NCBI GenBank assembly: GCA_001896555.1
Contig: MPOS01000029.1
Span: 26,640-90,639, forward strand
Source of the DNA: Candidatus Phosphitivorax anaerolimi
GTDB lineage: Bacteria > Desulfobacterota > Desulfomonilia > UBA1062
Direction of reading: 5' to 3'
Length of the DNA stretch: 64,000 bases
Made by a program: the position numbers and the translations under genes. This document shows positions 1 to 8,696 of the stretch, piece after piece (the first letter of the stretch is position 1; each line of letters begins with the position of its first letter). Below the pieces are notes generated by a model. That model was not told the DNA's origin. It saw only the letters and a list, made by a program, of their open reading frames with translations, and ran no database searches.

Positions 1-1
1 A

Positions 2-133
2 AACATCACCATCCAGGGTGTAAAGGAGGTCTTCCAGCTCGCCCACGACCTCGGCTGCAAGGGTATCACCATCTACCGCGACCAAAGCAGACCAGACCAG
101 ACAGTCACCTGCAGCGCCTGCAAAGTCTGCTAG
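2..133 (+). CDS. nrdJ: Adenosylcobalamin-dependent ribonucleotide reductase, C-terminal end (partial)
   Basis: Only the last 43 codons are present; the gene enters from the left edge. The peptide contains DLGCKGITIYRD followed by a CSACKVC tail. A 'GCKGITIYRDGSR' block and a terminal Cys pair are typical of class II (vitamin B12-dependent) ribonucleotide reductases, where the C-terminal cysteines re-reduce the active-site disulfide. It would make deoxyribonucleotides in the cytoplasm with or without oxygen. The stop is followed at once by a short GC-rich hairpin and a T run. Assignment rests on a short tail, so the family is likely but the exact subtype is an inference. Confidence 0.75.
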   Translation, partial: NITIQGVKEVFQLAHDLGCKGITIYRDQSRPDQTVTCSACKVC

Positions 134-153
134 GGGGACGTCCCCTGTTTTTT
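134..153. terminator. Rho-independent terminator after nrdJ
   Basis: GGGGAC/GTCCCC (134-145) forms a perfect 6-bp self-complementary stem with essentially no loop, followed by TGTTTTTT on the plus strand. It sits between the convergent ends of nrdJ and the lipoprotein gene. A zero-loop palindrome is a poor hairpin as drawn, so the terminator call is moderate. Confidence 0.45.
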
Positions 154-1975
154 ATTGTATCAGGAAGATGAAGGTGTGGAAGTCGTCCAGGTCCTCGCTG
201 CAGGACTTGAGGCCGAAGCAGGTGATCCTATCGCCTGGTTTGAGGATATCGGGTGAGACCAGAGTATCCACCTCTTCGCCGAGGTGTATTCCAGTGGCAT
301 GGGGCGTCATTCTGACCGACAGGCCGTCGACCTGCAGGGTCCTGCTGTATGGGTAGACCTTTTCTACGGTACCGGCGAGAGACTCTGGAGTGACGAGCAC
401 CTGGGCCGAGGTGTTGTTGCGGCCGGCAACGACCCTGATATGGTACGGATTGCAGGCAAGGAGAGGGACCATGTCTTCGGGAATCGGGACATTCCCCTCC
501 AGGGCGATCCGGGCTCCTTTGGGTACAGCGGCCTCCCGGATCCGGCCCGCTTCGGCTTCAACGACGAACGAATACCCACCTGCTGTGCACTCAACCGCAC
601 CGAGCACCCCGGACAGATCATCCGGCTGCTCCAGGACAAGGGCTGCACAAAGCGCCTGAACGCCCGTATCGAAAACACCTGCAACCAGCACGTGCATACC
701 CGCATCCAGGATGTCTGACTCAGCAGGGGCACCGCTTCCGGTGAGCACCAACGACCCATCCGGCAGGACGACCCGGACCGAGCCTGCGACCTCTTCACCG
801 GGATCGGGATTCAGGAGAAACTCGTCAAAGCCGTTCATCTCCTCGATTGCGCCCTTTATGACCAGACAATCACCCAGAATGATGAGTGAGGCGGTAAAGC
901 AGCCTTCGCGCAACGTCCCCCAGACCGTGACGTATTCCCCTTCCTGAAGATCTGCCAAAGAGCCGAACGTGAGGCCCCCGGCAAATGCCAGGACATCATC
1001 CGGCAGACACACGCGGATCTCTCCCAGGCAGTCTCCTCCGTCTTTTTCCTGGCGATTCAGCGTGAACGACTCAGGCAGCGGATCTCCGTGTACATCGTGA
1101 AGATCCTCTACCCGCCCCCTGATGAATCTCGGGCAGGGAGAAGGCTCTTCTCCTTCCAGAATGTCCACAAAGACCACTGGCCGGAATATGCACTTCTCAG
1201 ATCCTGATGTGTGGAGATGGATGGACTTGTTCACATCGATATCGAGCCTCAGGTAGATGAGCTCGTTTTCGCCGAGCTTAAAAGGCCCCCTTGGGTTGAG
1301 GTCGATCTTACCGCCGGGCAGCTTGATATCCAGATATTCACACGGCCCGCCCTCGGCCCGTACCTCGGAGATACTCAGGCGTATCTTGCAGTATCTGCCT
1401 GCTGGAACCTCTTCGTTGATCAGGAGGAGAAAATCTTCGCCCCGGTACTGCAGAATATCCAGCGTAAAGCCTTCTTCGGAGCTGAAAACGGTGACGAGCT
1501 CTTCACGGCAGCACTCAGTGCCGCCAGCGCCGGGATTGGAAACATCACCATGGCATTCCTGATCTTGGTGCTCCGGAATGCCGGCTTCGTCTTCTTCGCT
1601 TCGGGCCCCGTACTCATGCTCTCTGTCGCATTCATGCCTGCATTCATCACCAGCCTGGCATTTTTCCCCGCTATGCCCATGGAGATCACGGCTCTCCTCA
1701 TCGTCGCAGACAATCTGAACGTCCTCCTTCTCTTCGCAGGCATGATGCCCTTCGCAGTCTGCCGGCAGCAGGGAAATCTCGGTGATGGTGACCCAGATAT
1801 GATCGTATTCATGAGAAGGGGCATCCGTGATCAGGACGCCGACCCTGCCGAAGGCTGCCTCGGGCTGGGCCCCGCCTCCTGAAGAACCCCCGCTGCAGGC
1901 CCACAGAATGACAAGCGCGAGCAGACACGCCGCAGGTAAGCCCACATGCCATACATACTTCCACGAGTGTCCCAT
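152..1975 (-). CDS. Secreted lipoprotein with DUF4382 and DUF5666-like domains
   Basis: 607 residues. A signal peptide ends in a lipobox (ILWAC, Cys27) followed by a Gly/Ser linker, so the protein should be lipid-anchored outside the inner membrane. Residues about 42-280 contain GRVGVLITDAPSHEYDHIWV, the typical opening of DUF4382 domains. This domain is interrupted by a His/Glu/Asp/Cys-rich insert (about 75-160), which could bind metal but is of unknown role. From about 285 there are repeated small beta segments (FIRGRVEDL..., DGSLVLTG...) like DUF5666 repeats. The function of both domains is unknown. The gene is monocistronic and convergent with nrdJ. Domain calls are by motif memory only. 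Confidence 0.7.
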   Translation of the reverse strand: MGHSWKYVWHVGLPAACLLALVILWACSGGSSGGGAQPEAAFGRVGVLITDAPSHEYDHIWVTITEISLLPADCEGHHACEEKEDVQIVCDDEESRDLHGHSGEKCQAGDECRHECDREHEYGARSEEDEAGIPEHQDQECHGDVSNPGAGGTECCREELVTVFSSEEGFTLDILQYRGEDFLLLINEEVPAGRYCKIRLSISEVRAEGGPCEYLDIKLPGGKIDLNPRGPFKLGENELIYLRLDIDVNKSIHLHTSGSEKCIFRPVVFVDILEGEEPSPCPRFIRGRVEDLHDVHGDPLPESFTLNRQEKDGGDCLGEIRVCLPDDVLAFAGGLTFGSLADLQEGEYVTVWGTLREGCFTASLIILGDCLVIKGAIEEMNGFDEFLLNPDPGEEVAGSVRVVLPDGSLVLTGSGAPAESDILDAGMHVLVAGVFDTGVQALCAALVLEQPDDLSGVLGAVECTAGGYSFVVEAEAGRIREAAVPKGARIALEGNVPIPEDMVPLLACNPYHIRVVAGRNNTSAQVLVTPESLAGTVEKVYPYSRTLQVDGLSVRMTPHATGIHLGEEVDTLVSPDILKPGDRITCFGLKSCSEDLDDFHTFIFLIQ

Positions 1976-2250
1976 AACCTCCTCCCGAACGCATGCCGTA
2001 TAACACCTGATCTCATTGCAACCCCCTTATGGGGAAAACGCCCGGACAGAAAGAAAGGTCAGATACAAAGAACATCGAAATGCGGCACGAGAAACCGCAG
2101 GTGAGAAGATCCTGTTTCCTGATCAGCCTGACCCGTTATCATAGAATATAATAATATTATCACCAGAAAAAACCAGCTCCAGGATATTGTTTTTTAAGCA
2201 TCAAAGGAACCGTGCGCCCCGGTGAAGAGGGCAGCCGGGAGCAGGGCCTG

Positions 2251-3273
2251 TCAGATCCACTGGAGGGATGTCGCCTTGAAAACCACCCACACCTCCTTGC
2301 CGGGCACGAGCTGAAGCCGTACGGCGGAGCTCTTGGTGACCCGGACATTGAGGTGGATCTGCGCCACCACCACCTCCACGAGGACGTTCTCGGTGGACAC
2401 CTCGTCACTCATGTTGAGGATCCTCCCCTTGAGAATGTTCAAGGCAGACTCATTCTTCGGCGGCTCTAGCGCGACGGTGATGGTGGAAGGATTCAGGATC
2501 GCGCTGGATTGCAGACTGGTCCCCCGGGCGCTCACGATGACCTGCCCGTCGGAGAGGCGTTTAGCGAAGAGTCTTTCCCCGGTTTCTTCCCAGGGGCCGT
2601 GAATCACGTTGCCTGCCACATACTCCACGAGCCGGCCCTCTTCCATCCTCACGAGCTTATCAGTCACGGTGTTGAGCCATAGGTAGTCGTGGCTTACGAT
2701 AATGAGCGAGGTATTGAACATCCGGCGGCATCTGTCGATCGCATCTTTGATGAGATAGGAGCTCTGGCGGTCAACGCTCGCTGTGGGCTCGTCCAGTACC
2801 AGAACCTTGGGCCTGAGTACGAGCCTGGAGGCAAGGGCCACCCGCTGCGCCTCGCCCCCGGAGAGCTCGTGCCACATCCGCCGGGCAAACTTGTCGGGTG
2901 AAAGACCGACCCAGCTCAAGGCCTCACGGACACGCTCGCTTGCATCCTGCATTTCTCCCCTGAGCCTCAGCCCGTAGGCCACATTCTCGAAAACCGTGCG
3001 CTTGAGCAGGTACGATACCTGGAGCAGCATGGTCACGCTTCTTCTGGCCTCGAGGCTTTCCGGTCCGGACGGCACCCCTTCGAAATAGATCGTCCCGGCA
3101 TCGGGGGCATCAATGAATGCCAGCAGGTTGAGCAGGGTACTCTTCCCGCTGCCGTTGGGACCCACGATCCCGAGCGACTCGCCGTGCTCGATGACGAGCT
3201 CCGGGACATCCAGGTCAAAGTGTTTGCCGTACGAGTATCTCAGGCCCTCGACCCGGTAGAGAGGTTCGCTCAT
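2251..3273 (-). CDS. tupC: Tungstate ABC transporter, ATP-binding protein
   Basis: 340 residues from ATG at 3273 (MSEPLYRV), which has GAGAAGGAGA upstream and overlaps the tupB stop as ATGA. A longer in-frame reading starts inside tupB and is not credible. Walker A is GPNGSGKST, the ABC signature LSGGEAQRVALA, Walker B VLVLDEPTA, and the switch His is in VSHDY. The C-terminal about 65 residues form a Mop/TOBE-like oxyanion-binding domain, as in molybdate/tungstate importers. With TupA and TupB it drives uptake of tungstate (possibly molybdate) for tungsten or molybdenum enzymes of anaerobic metabolism. The TOBE domain suggests feedback inhibition by bound oxyanion, which is an inference from the family. 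Confidence 0.85.
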   Translation of the reverse strand: MSEPLYRVEGLRYSYGKHFDLDVPELVIEHGESLGIVGPNGSGKSTLLNLLAFIDAPDAGTIYFEGVPSGPESLEARRSVTMLLQVSYLLKRTVFENVAYGLRLRGEMQDASERVREALSWVGLSPDKFARRMWHELSGGEAQRVALASRLVLRPKVLVLDEPTASVDRQSSYLIKDAIDRCRRMFNTSLIIVSHDYLWLNTVTDKLVRMEEGRLVEYVAGNVIHGPWEETGERLFAKRLSDGQVIVSARGTSLQSSAILNPSTITVALEPPKNESALNILKGRILNMSDEVSTENVLVEVVVAQIHLNVRVTKSSAVRLQLVPGKEVWVVFKATSLQWI

Positions 3274-3962
3274 GTGGTTCTCCTTCTCAGGAGCACGAGC
3301 GCACTGTTGAGGAGAAACACAATGAGGAGCAGAATCACCCCCAGCGCAATGCCCATGGAGAACTGTCCCTTGCCGGTCTCCAGGGTGATGGCCGTGGTCA
3401 TGGTCCTGGTGTACCACTTGATATTGCCGCCGATCATCATTGCAATCCCCACCTCGGAGATAGCCCTGCCGTATGCCGTGATTACGGCGATGAGCACGGC
3501 GAACCTCGCCTCGTGCAGAGAGGTCAGGGCGAGCTGAACCCTGCCGGCGCCCAGGGATCTCAGGGTGGGCCGGAGCCTGCGGTCGAGCCCCTCGATGGCT
3601 GTGGCCGTGAGCGATATCACGATGGGCAGGATCAGGAATACCTGTGCGATGGCAATGCCCGGAACAGTGTACAGGAGATTTGTCCAGCCCAGGGGGCCCC
3701 TTCGCGAGATAAAGGCATACACCAGCAGCCCCACCACTACGGTGGGAATGGCCAGGAGGGTGTCTACGACCATCCGCAGCTGTTTTTTGCCCGGGAAATT
3801 GAAATACCCGAGCAGAAAGCCCAGAGGGACCCCGATGATCACACTCAAAGTGATCGACGTGAAAGTGACCTTCAGCGTGGTGATCACCGCCGAATATGTC
3901 TCAGGGTCGAGGGTAAAAATTAGAACCGCTGCCTGCTGCAGGCCCTGCCATATATAATCCAT
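3270..3962 (-). CDS. tupB: Tungstate ABC transporter, permease
   Basis: 230 residues with five or six hydrophobic segments. A binding-protein-dependent permease (EAA-like) loop is seen around GLDRRLRPTLRSLGAGRVQL, where the ATPase docks. The length matches TupB/WtpB-type permeases, which are shorter than ModB. It is the middle gene of tupA-tupB-tupC: 14 bp after tupA and overlapping tupC by 4 bp, which suggests translational coupling. It would form the inner-membrane channel as a homodimer. Substrate assignment comes from the adjacent TupA, not from this sequence. Confidence 0.85.
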   Translation of the reverse strand: MDYIWQGLQQAAVLIFTLDPETYSAVITTLKVTFTSITLSVIIGVPLGFLLGYFNFPGKKQLRMVVDTLLAIPTVVVGLLVYAFISRRGPLGWTNLLYTVPGIAIAQVFLILPIVISLTATAIEGLDRRLRPTLRSLGAGRVQLALTSLHEARFAVLIAVITAYGRAISEVGIAMMIGGNIKWYTRTMTTAITLETGKGQFSMGIALGVILLLIVFLLNSALVLLRRRTT

Positions 3963-3976
3963 GTTTTCTTAAGCCG

Positions 3977-4819
3977 CTACTCTCCTGCGTTGGGGTAGAA
4001 AAGCTGCTTGTTCAGGAGCTTGAAATCTGCGATGAGCTTCTGCGTCTTGTCCGAGGCCATCCACTGGGCAAACTCCTTGGCGAGGTCGTATTTCACATTC
4101 GGGCACCTCTCGGGGTTAACCGGGATCACGCTGTACTGGTTCCTCAGCTCTTTATCGCCCTCGACCAGAATCACCAGCGGGGGGTTGCCTTTAAAGTTGT
4201 CTTCATACTTGATGAACGTGCCGCGGTCGGCCAGGGTGTAGGCGTTTTGCTCGGCTGCGATGTTGATGGTGTTGAGCATACCCTGCCCCGTGGACAGATA
4301 CCATGACTCCCGGTCGGGGGTCTGGATGCCGGCCTGTTTCCAGAGATCCAGCTCGGCCTTGTGGGTTCCTGAATTGTCGCCCCGGCTTGCAAAACGGGCC
4401 TTCTGCTGCTGGATGGCCTGGAGTGCTTCCGTCACGCTCTTGCCCTTGATGCCGGCTGGATCGTCCTTGGGTCCCAGGATCACGTAGTCGTTGTACATGA
4501 TCTGGACCCGCTCTGCGCCATATCCCTTTTCCATGTACTCCTTCTCCGCGTCCGGTGCATGGACCAGCAACACGCTCACGTCACAGTTTTCTCCCAGGGC
4601 CAGTGCCGCACCGGTCCCGACCGCGACCCACAGGAGCTCGATGCCGGTATCCTTCTTGAACTGGGGTGCGAGATATTCGAGCAAGCCGGTGTTGTCGGTG
4701 CTCGTGGTGGTCGCCATGAGCAGGGTCCCCTTGTTCTGGGCATGGGAAACCCCTGCTCCGGTAATCAGAACAACTGCAATACCCAGTGCCAGCAAACCGG
4801 AAAACAATCTTCTTTTCAT
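3977..4819 (-). CDS. tupA: Tungstate-binding periplasmic protein
   Basis: 280 residues. A clear Sec signal peptide (MKRRLFSGLLALGIAVV..., cleavage near SHA-QNKG) is followed by LLMATTTSTDNTGLLEYL. The TTTS motif near the N-terminus is the hallmark of TupA-type tungstate binders, whose serine and threonine side chains cap the oxyanion. The rest (GTGAALALGENCDVSVLLVHA; YNDYVILGPKDDPAGI) follows the PBP-like II fold. The ribosome site GGAGGGATAAGGT precedes ATG 4819. It is the first gene of the tup operon. Distinction from molybdate binding rests on family motifs only. Confidence 0.88.
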   Translation of the reverse strand: MKRRLFSGLLALGIAVVLITGAGVSHAQNKGTLLMATTTSTDNTGLLEYLAPQFKKDTGIELLWVAVGTGAALALGENCDVSVLLVHAPDAEKEYMEKGYGAERVQIMYNDYVILGPKDDPAGIKGKSVTEALQAIQQQKARFASRGDNSGTHKAELDLWKQAGIQTPDRESWYLSTGQGMLNTINIAAEQNAYTLADRGTFIKYEDNFKGNPPLVILVEGDKELRNQYSVIPVNPERCPNVKYDLAKEFAQWMASDKTQKLIADFKLLNKQLFYPNAGE

Positions 4820-4859
4820 ACCTTATCCCTCCATTTTCCGCATTCAATCCCAATTCCGT

Positions 4860-4935
4860 CAAGGTATGGTTCTTATGAAGGATCGATAGCGGAACTATTT
4901 ATTATATTTATATTATGAATAAATAAGCTTATAAG
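4860..4935 (-). promoter_or_regulatory. AT-rich upstream region of tupA, possible operator
   Basis: The leader of tupA contains a strongly AT-rich tract (about 4895-4930) with overlapping TATTATATTTATATTATG and TTATAAGCTTATT patterns. Tungstate and molybdate importers are often repressed by ModE- or TunR-type proteins binding AT-rich imperfect palindromes near the promoter. The tract is seen; the regulator role is inferred, and no convincing -35/-10 pair or consensus operator could be fixed. Confidence 0.25.
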
Positions 4936-4987
4936 GCCCTGTATCAAAAACATCCCTGCAAGGCAATGAATTTCTTGTCCAAGTATG

Positions 4988-5004
4988 GCGGGGAAAATCC
5001 CCGC
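4988..5004. terminator. Hairpin after the SIR2-like gene
   Basis: GCGGGG (4988-4993) and CCCCGC (4999-5004) pair around a 5-nt loop, 12 bp beyond the stop of the SIR2-like gene. No T run follows on the minus strand, so it may protect the mRNA end or be a weak terminator. Confidence 0.35.
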
Positions 5005-5016
5005 ACATAACGGGCC

Positions 5017-6066
5017 TCATCCTACGCCGTTGCGGCAGAAGTCCGAGAAGGTCATATCGAGATAGCGCACCTGGTCCTTGTTGCGGAAAAAACGTTTGTA
5101 GCGCTGCTCTTCCAGGACCTTGCTCGCCTGTCTCTTTCCTTCGTAGCTGTTGAGCACCAGGATGTCCGGCCTCGGGTCGTAATTCAGCTCCAGGCGCTTG
5201 AGCAGGTATCTGACGAGCAGGTCTGCATCGGGAAACGAATATCCGCAGAAAATGATCCTCTTGGCGTTCTTAAGGACCTCGTACGAGGTGTGCATGATCT
5301 GGTTCAGAAAGTAGTTCTTCATTCCCTTGAGAAAGGTGGGCGGGGTAATGATGGGGGCCATGGGCATTCCGCACTGCGCACACGGGATCGTGTGCTCCAC
5401 GAGCCGGGCCACCTCGCGCTCGCGCGGGGTGAGCGTAAGCGAAATACACGTGGGGCAGTAGAGCCAGTTGAGTGAACCATGTAGCTTGAGGAGAAACACC
5501 GAGCATTCCCTTCTGGGAATCTGCCAGTTGCACTCCCGGTGATAGTTGGTGAACTCAACGCCATAGTCGATGTCGATGCCCGGATGCAGCTCGGTCAGTG
5601 CGTTGTCGATGAGGATATCGTAATTCAGCGATATGAATGCCGTACAGAGCATTCTCCCCTCTCTTTCGAGCCTGTTCACCAGCTCCCGGTGGTGGCCCTT
5701 GGGGTTCTGGAGTGTGCGGTTGAGCACCAGGGCGATGAGAAAGATCAGGTCCTCACGGATGGTCTGAACATCCGGCGCGCCAGTGGCGATCGAGTACCCG
5801 CGGAAGCTCTCGCCTCGGTCCATGGCGATTTCCAGGATGCCTAAGGTCTCTTCGAACGAGGGGAACATGGTGTCCGACAAGGGATCGCGTACATCGATGC
5901 CGAAAAAATCCCGGAAGAACTTCGCAAGTCTGCCGATGTTTTCGGGATGACTGCTGTTTGTCCGGTCGGTCCGGAAAAACTCGCAGAAGAGGTCCTTCTG
6001 CACCGGGGCGCCTTCAGATGCCGAAGCCCCTGCACCGAGAAAAATCACATCCTCTACCGCTGCCAT
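5017..6066 (-). CDS. SIR2-like domain protein
   Basis: 349 residues starting at ATG 6066 with a strong GGAGGA site. The N-terminus FLGAGASASEGAPV (residues 9-22) is the NAD-binding GAGxS loop of SIR2-like proteins. SLNYD (146-150) matches the conserved (T/S)NYD, and KLHGSLNW carries the likely catalytic His196. CPTC (204-207) and CAQC (229-232) form a zinc ribbon inserted as in sirtuins. IIFCGYSFPDADLL near the C-terminus is the usual GYSF/D motif. Stand-alone SIR2-like proteins may be deacylases or NADases, and some act in anti-phage defence by depleting NAD. No partner gene is adjacent: tupABC and ptsP flank it. Fold confident, function open. Confidence 0.75.
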   Translation of the reverse strand: MAAVEDVIFLGAGASASEGAPVQKDLFCEFFRTDRTNSSHPENIGRLAKFFRDFFGIDVRDPLSDTMFPSFEETLGILEIAMDRGESFRGYSIATGAPDVQTIREDLIFLIALVLNRTLQNPKGHHRELVNRLEREGRMLCTAFISLNYDILIDNALTELHPGIDIDYGVEFTNYHRECNWQIPRRECSVFLLKLHGSLNWLYCPTCISLTLTPREREVARLVEHTIPCAQCGMPMAPIITPPTFLKGMKNYFLNQIMHTSYEVLKNAKRIIFCGYSFPDADLLVRYLLKRLELNYDPRPDILVLNSYEGKRQASKVLEEQRYKRFFRNKDQVRYLDMTFSDFCRNGVG

Positions 6067-6362
6067 GCTTCCTCCTTCCAGTCGAACCCTCTTGAATCGG
6101 TTTTTACCCTAGAGATCCCTGCACGTCTCTCCAGCCCACGGACAGGACATCCCCCAAGGCTGCATACCCACTATCCTTGCATACTTAAGCCTGCTCCAAA
6201 AGGGCTTTTCGCCCTGCCGAACGCGCCAACGCCCGCGCATCCAGGCCTTGCCGGCATTAACAGCGCACCCGCTTGCGCTGAAAGCTTTAAGGCTTACATC
6301 TTTTTCTCATTTCCCTTATCTATATGTATGCAGACATTGTTCAACAGGGAGCACAAAAATCT

Positions 6363-8696
6363 ATGACCGGAACGAAGAAATCCGGGAAGCGGGATCACCT
6401 CCGCCTGCTCTCCGACATAAACGAGCTGACCGGTCTGCTGGTGAGCACGCTCACGGTCGAAGATTTCCTGAGGCGCTCGGCGGAGATGGTCGCCCGCCAC
6501 CTGGGCGCCAGCGTGTGCTCCATCTATCTCTACGACGAACCTTCCGGCGAGCTGTACCTCGCGGCGAGCACCGGACCCGAAACCCCGGTCAGGACCCGTA
6601 TCGGGACGGGGGAGGGACTGGTGGGGCATTGCGTGAGCCAGCTCAAGCCCGTGTGTGAGGGCATTGCCGGCAGGAGCCCCTCGATCGTGCATTTCGAGCC
6701 GGACCGTGAAGATGTGTATCAGTCTTCCCTGGTGGTGCCTATCCATCGGGGACCGGTGCGGATCGGGGCGCTGGAGGTCAGGCATGAAAAGCGCGACGCC
6801 TTCGACGAGTCCGACATCATGGCCCTGCTTGCCGCTTCCTCGCAACTGGGCACGTCAATCGAGAGCGCCCGGATGATCATGGAGATGCACCGGACCGTGG
6901 GCTCCGGGCCACAGCTGCAGGAAATTCCGCCTGATACGGTGTTCAGGGCCGTGATAGCGTCTGAGGGCTATGCCTATGCGCCTGCCACCGTCTATCGGAA
7001 AGGAGGCGCACAACAGCTGCTCGAGCCGCTGCCCGAAGATGCCGCGCACACGCCGGAGGATTTCCGCATGGCGCTTAAAATCACCTCGGATCAGCTTCAA
7101 TCCCTGCAATCGGCCTTTGCCAGGCGGCTTCCCGAAAGCGCCTCGCTGATCTTCACCACCCACTTCATGATGCTCAAGGACGAGAGCTTCACGGGCAGGA
7201 TGATCAAGATGATCGATGAGGGCACGCCTCCTGCTCAGGCTCTCATACAGGTCGCATCCCACTACACGACCCTGCTTATGTCCAGCCCTCACGAGTATAT
7301 CCGCGAAAAGGTCAACGATATCGAAGACCTGATTTTGAGAATCATGCGCAACCTGCGAAAGGCGCCCCATCACGACGCCTCCTCCGGCGCGAGGCGCATC
7401 GTGGTTGCGGGCAGGCTCTATCCCTCCGACATCCTCAGGCTCGTGGCCGACGATGTCAAGGGAATCATCCTGGTAGGAGGCGGCACCACGGCACACGTGT
7501 CCATTCTCTCGCGCTCCTTAAAGATCCCCCTGCTCATGTCGGAGCGGGAAGAGCTCCTGCTCCTGCCAGAGGATACGCATGTGCTCATGGATGCCTATGC
7601 GGGAGACATCTATGTGAATCCTTCCCAGAAGATCGTCAGGCGGTTCCGGCAGCGTGAAAAGGCCCGCCACACGGCAGCATGGAAATCCGCCGGTGTCTCC
7701 CCGCAGACCCATACAAAGGACGGCGAGCGGGTCAGGCTCCTGGCAAACATCAACCTGCTCAGCGAGGTCTCTCTTGCCCGTGACCTCAAGGCGGAAGGGG
7801 TGGGGCTCTACCGGACCGAGTTCCCCTTCCTCATCCGGTCGTCCTTTCCTTCTGAGACCGAGCAATACCTGATCTACAAACAGCTGTTCGACGAGATGAA
7901 GGGCCGTCCGGTCATCATCCGCACCCTGGATGTGGGCGGAGAAAAGGTGCTCCCCTACCTCGACGCCCCGCCCGAGACCAACCCGGAGCTGGGCTTGAGG
8001 TCCATCCGCTTTCTGCTGAGCCGCAGGGACATCTTTTCAACCCAGATCAGGGCCATCCTCAGGGCCGCAGCCGGGGCCTGTGATGTGCACATCATGTTCC
8101 CCATGATCTCTTCGCTCGATGAGTTCCTGGAGGCCAGGCAGGTCGTCCTCGACTCTCTCGACGAGCTCTCGCGCGAGCATGTCCCGGTATGCGAGAGGCC
8201 GTCCATCGGCATGATGGTCGAGCTGCCCTCCGTGGTCGAGATCATGGAAGAGCTGGCTGAGGCGGCGGATTTCTTCTCCATCGGCACCAATGACTTCGTA
8301 CAGTACATGCTGGCCGCGGACCGGTCCAACCAGCGGGTTTCCGGATACTATGCCGCGCACCATCCTGCTGTGCTCAGGGGCCTGAAGCGTATCGTGGATA
8401 CGGCACTGAGAAAGAAGAAGGAGATATCCATCTGCGGCGAGATGGCCCACGAGACGATCCACCTGCCCTTCCTCCTGGGCATCGGAATCCGCCGGTTCAG
8501 CGTCGACCCGCAGTTTCTGCCTCAGGTCCAGGAAAGCATCTCCCGCATCAGCATAAACGACGCCCGGGAGTATGCCGATGCCCTCCTGTCATGCCCTGGC
8601 CTCAAGGACGTTCAGGAGATCATGGCAGACAGGAAGTGGGCCGAGCTCTTCGGCATGCAGAGAGCAGCCCCTACCGCGAGTAGAACTCCACGATGA
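6363..8696 (+). CDS. ptsP: GAF domain-containing phosphoenolpyruvate-protein phosphotransferase (PtsP/EI-Ntr type)
   Basis: 777 residues from ATG 6363, preceded by CAGGGAG; an ATG at 6324 lacks any ribosome site. An N-terminal GAF domain spans about 30-165. An EI N-domain follows, then GGGTTAHVSILSR with His378 as the phospho-acceptor in the swivelling domain. The C-terminal PEP-binding barrel contains GVGLYRTEFPF, IRTLDVGGEK, GLRSIRFLL and SIGTNDFVQYMLAADR. The enzyme should take phosphate from PEP and pass it to an HPr/NPr. No HPr or EIIA gene is nearby. The GAF domain suggests allosteric sensing (2-oxoglutarate or glutamine in other species). Its 3' end overlaps the convergent rpsD by 26 bp. 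Confidence 0.87.
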   Translation: MTGTKKSGKRDHLRLLSDINELTGLLVSTLTVEDFLRRSAEMVARHLGASVCSIYLYDEPSGELYLAASTGPETPVRTRIGTGEGLVGHCVSQLKPVCEGIAGRSPSIVHFEPDREDVYQSSLVVPIHRGPVRIGALEVRHEKRDAFDESDIMALLAASSQLGTSIESARMIMEMHRTVGSGPQLQEIPPDTVFRAVIASEGYAYAPATVYRKGGAQQLLEPLPEDAAHTPEDFRMALKITSDQLQSLQSAFARRLPESASLIFTTHFMMLKDESFTGRMIKMIDEGTPPAQALIQVASHYTTLLMSSPHEYIREKVNDIEDLILRIMRNLRKAPHHDASSGARRIVVAGRLYPSDILRLVADDVKGIILVGGGTTAHVSILSRSLKIPLLMSEREELLLLPEDTHVLMDAYAGDIYVNPSQKIVRRFRQREKARHTAAWKSAGVSPQTHTKDGERVRLLANINLLSEVSLARDLKAEGVGLYRTEFPFLIRSSFPSETEQYLIYKQLFDEMKGRPVIIRTLDVGGEKVLPYLDAPPETNPELGLRSIRFLLSRRDIFSTQIRAILRAAAGACDVHIMFPMISSLDEFLEARQVVLDSLDELSREHVPVCERPSIGMMVELPSVVEIMEELAEAADFFSIGTNDFVQYMLAADRSNQRVSGYYAAHHPAVLRGLKRIVDTALRKKKEISICGEMAHETIHLPFLLGIGIRRFSVDPQFLPQVQESISRISINDAREYADALLSCPGLKDVQEIMADRKWAELFGMQRAAPTASRTPR

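Noticed and set aside
2251..3417. A 388-residue reading for tupC that starts inside tupB
   Set aside because: Its first 48 codons overlap tupB coding and give a His-rich, non-family peptide; ATG 3273 has a strong ribosome site and the usual N-terminus.
4860..4935. A molybdenum/tungsten cofactor riboswitch before tupA
   Set aside because: The leader is short and AT-rich and none of the GC-rich conserved stems of such RNAs is seen.
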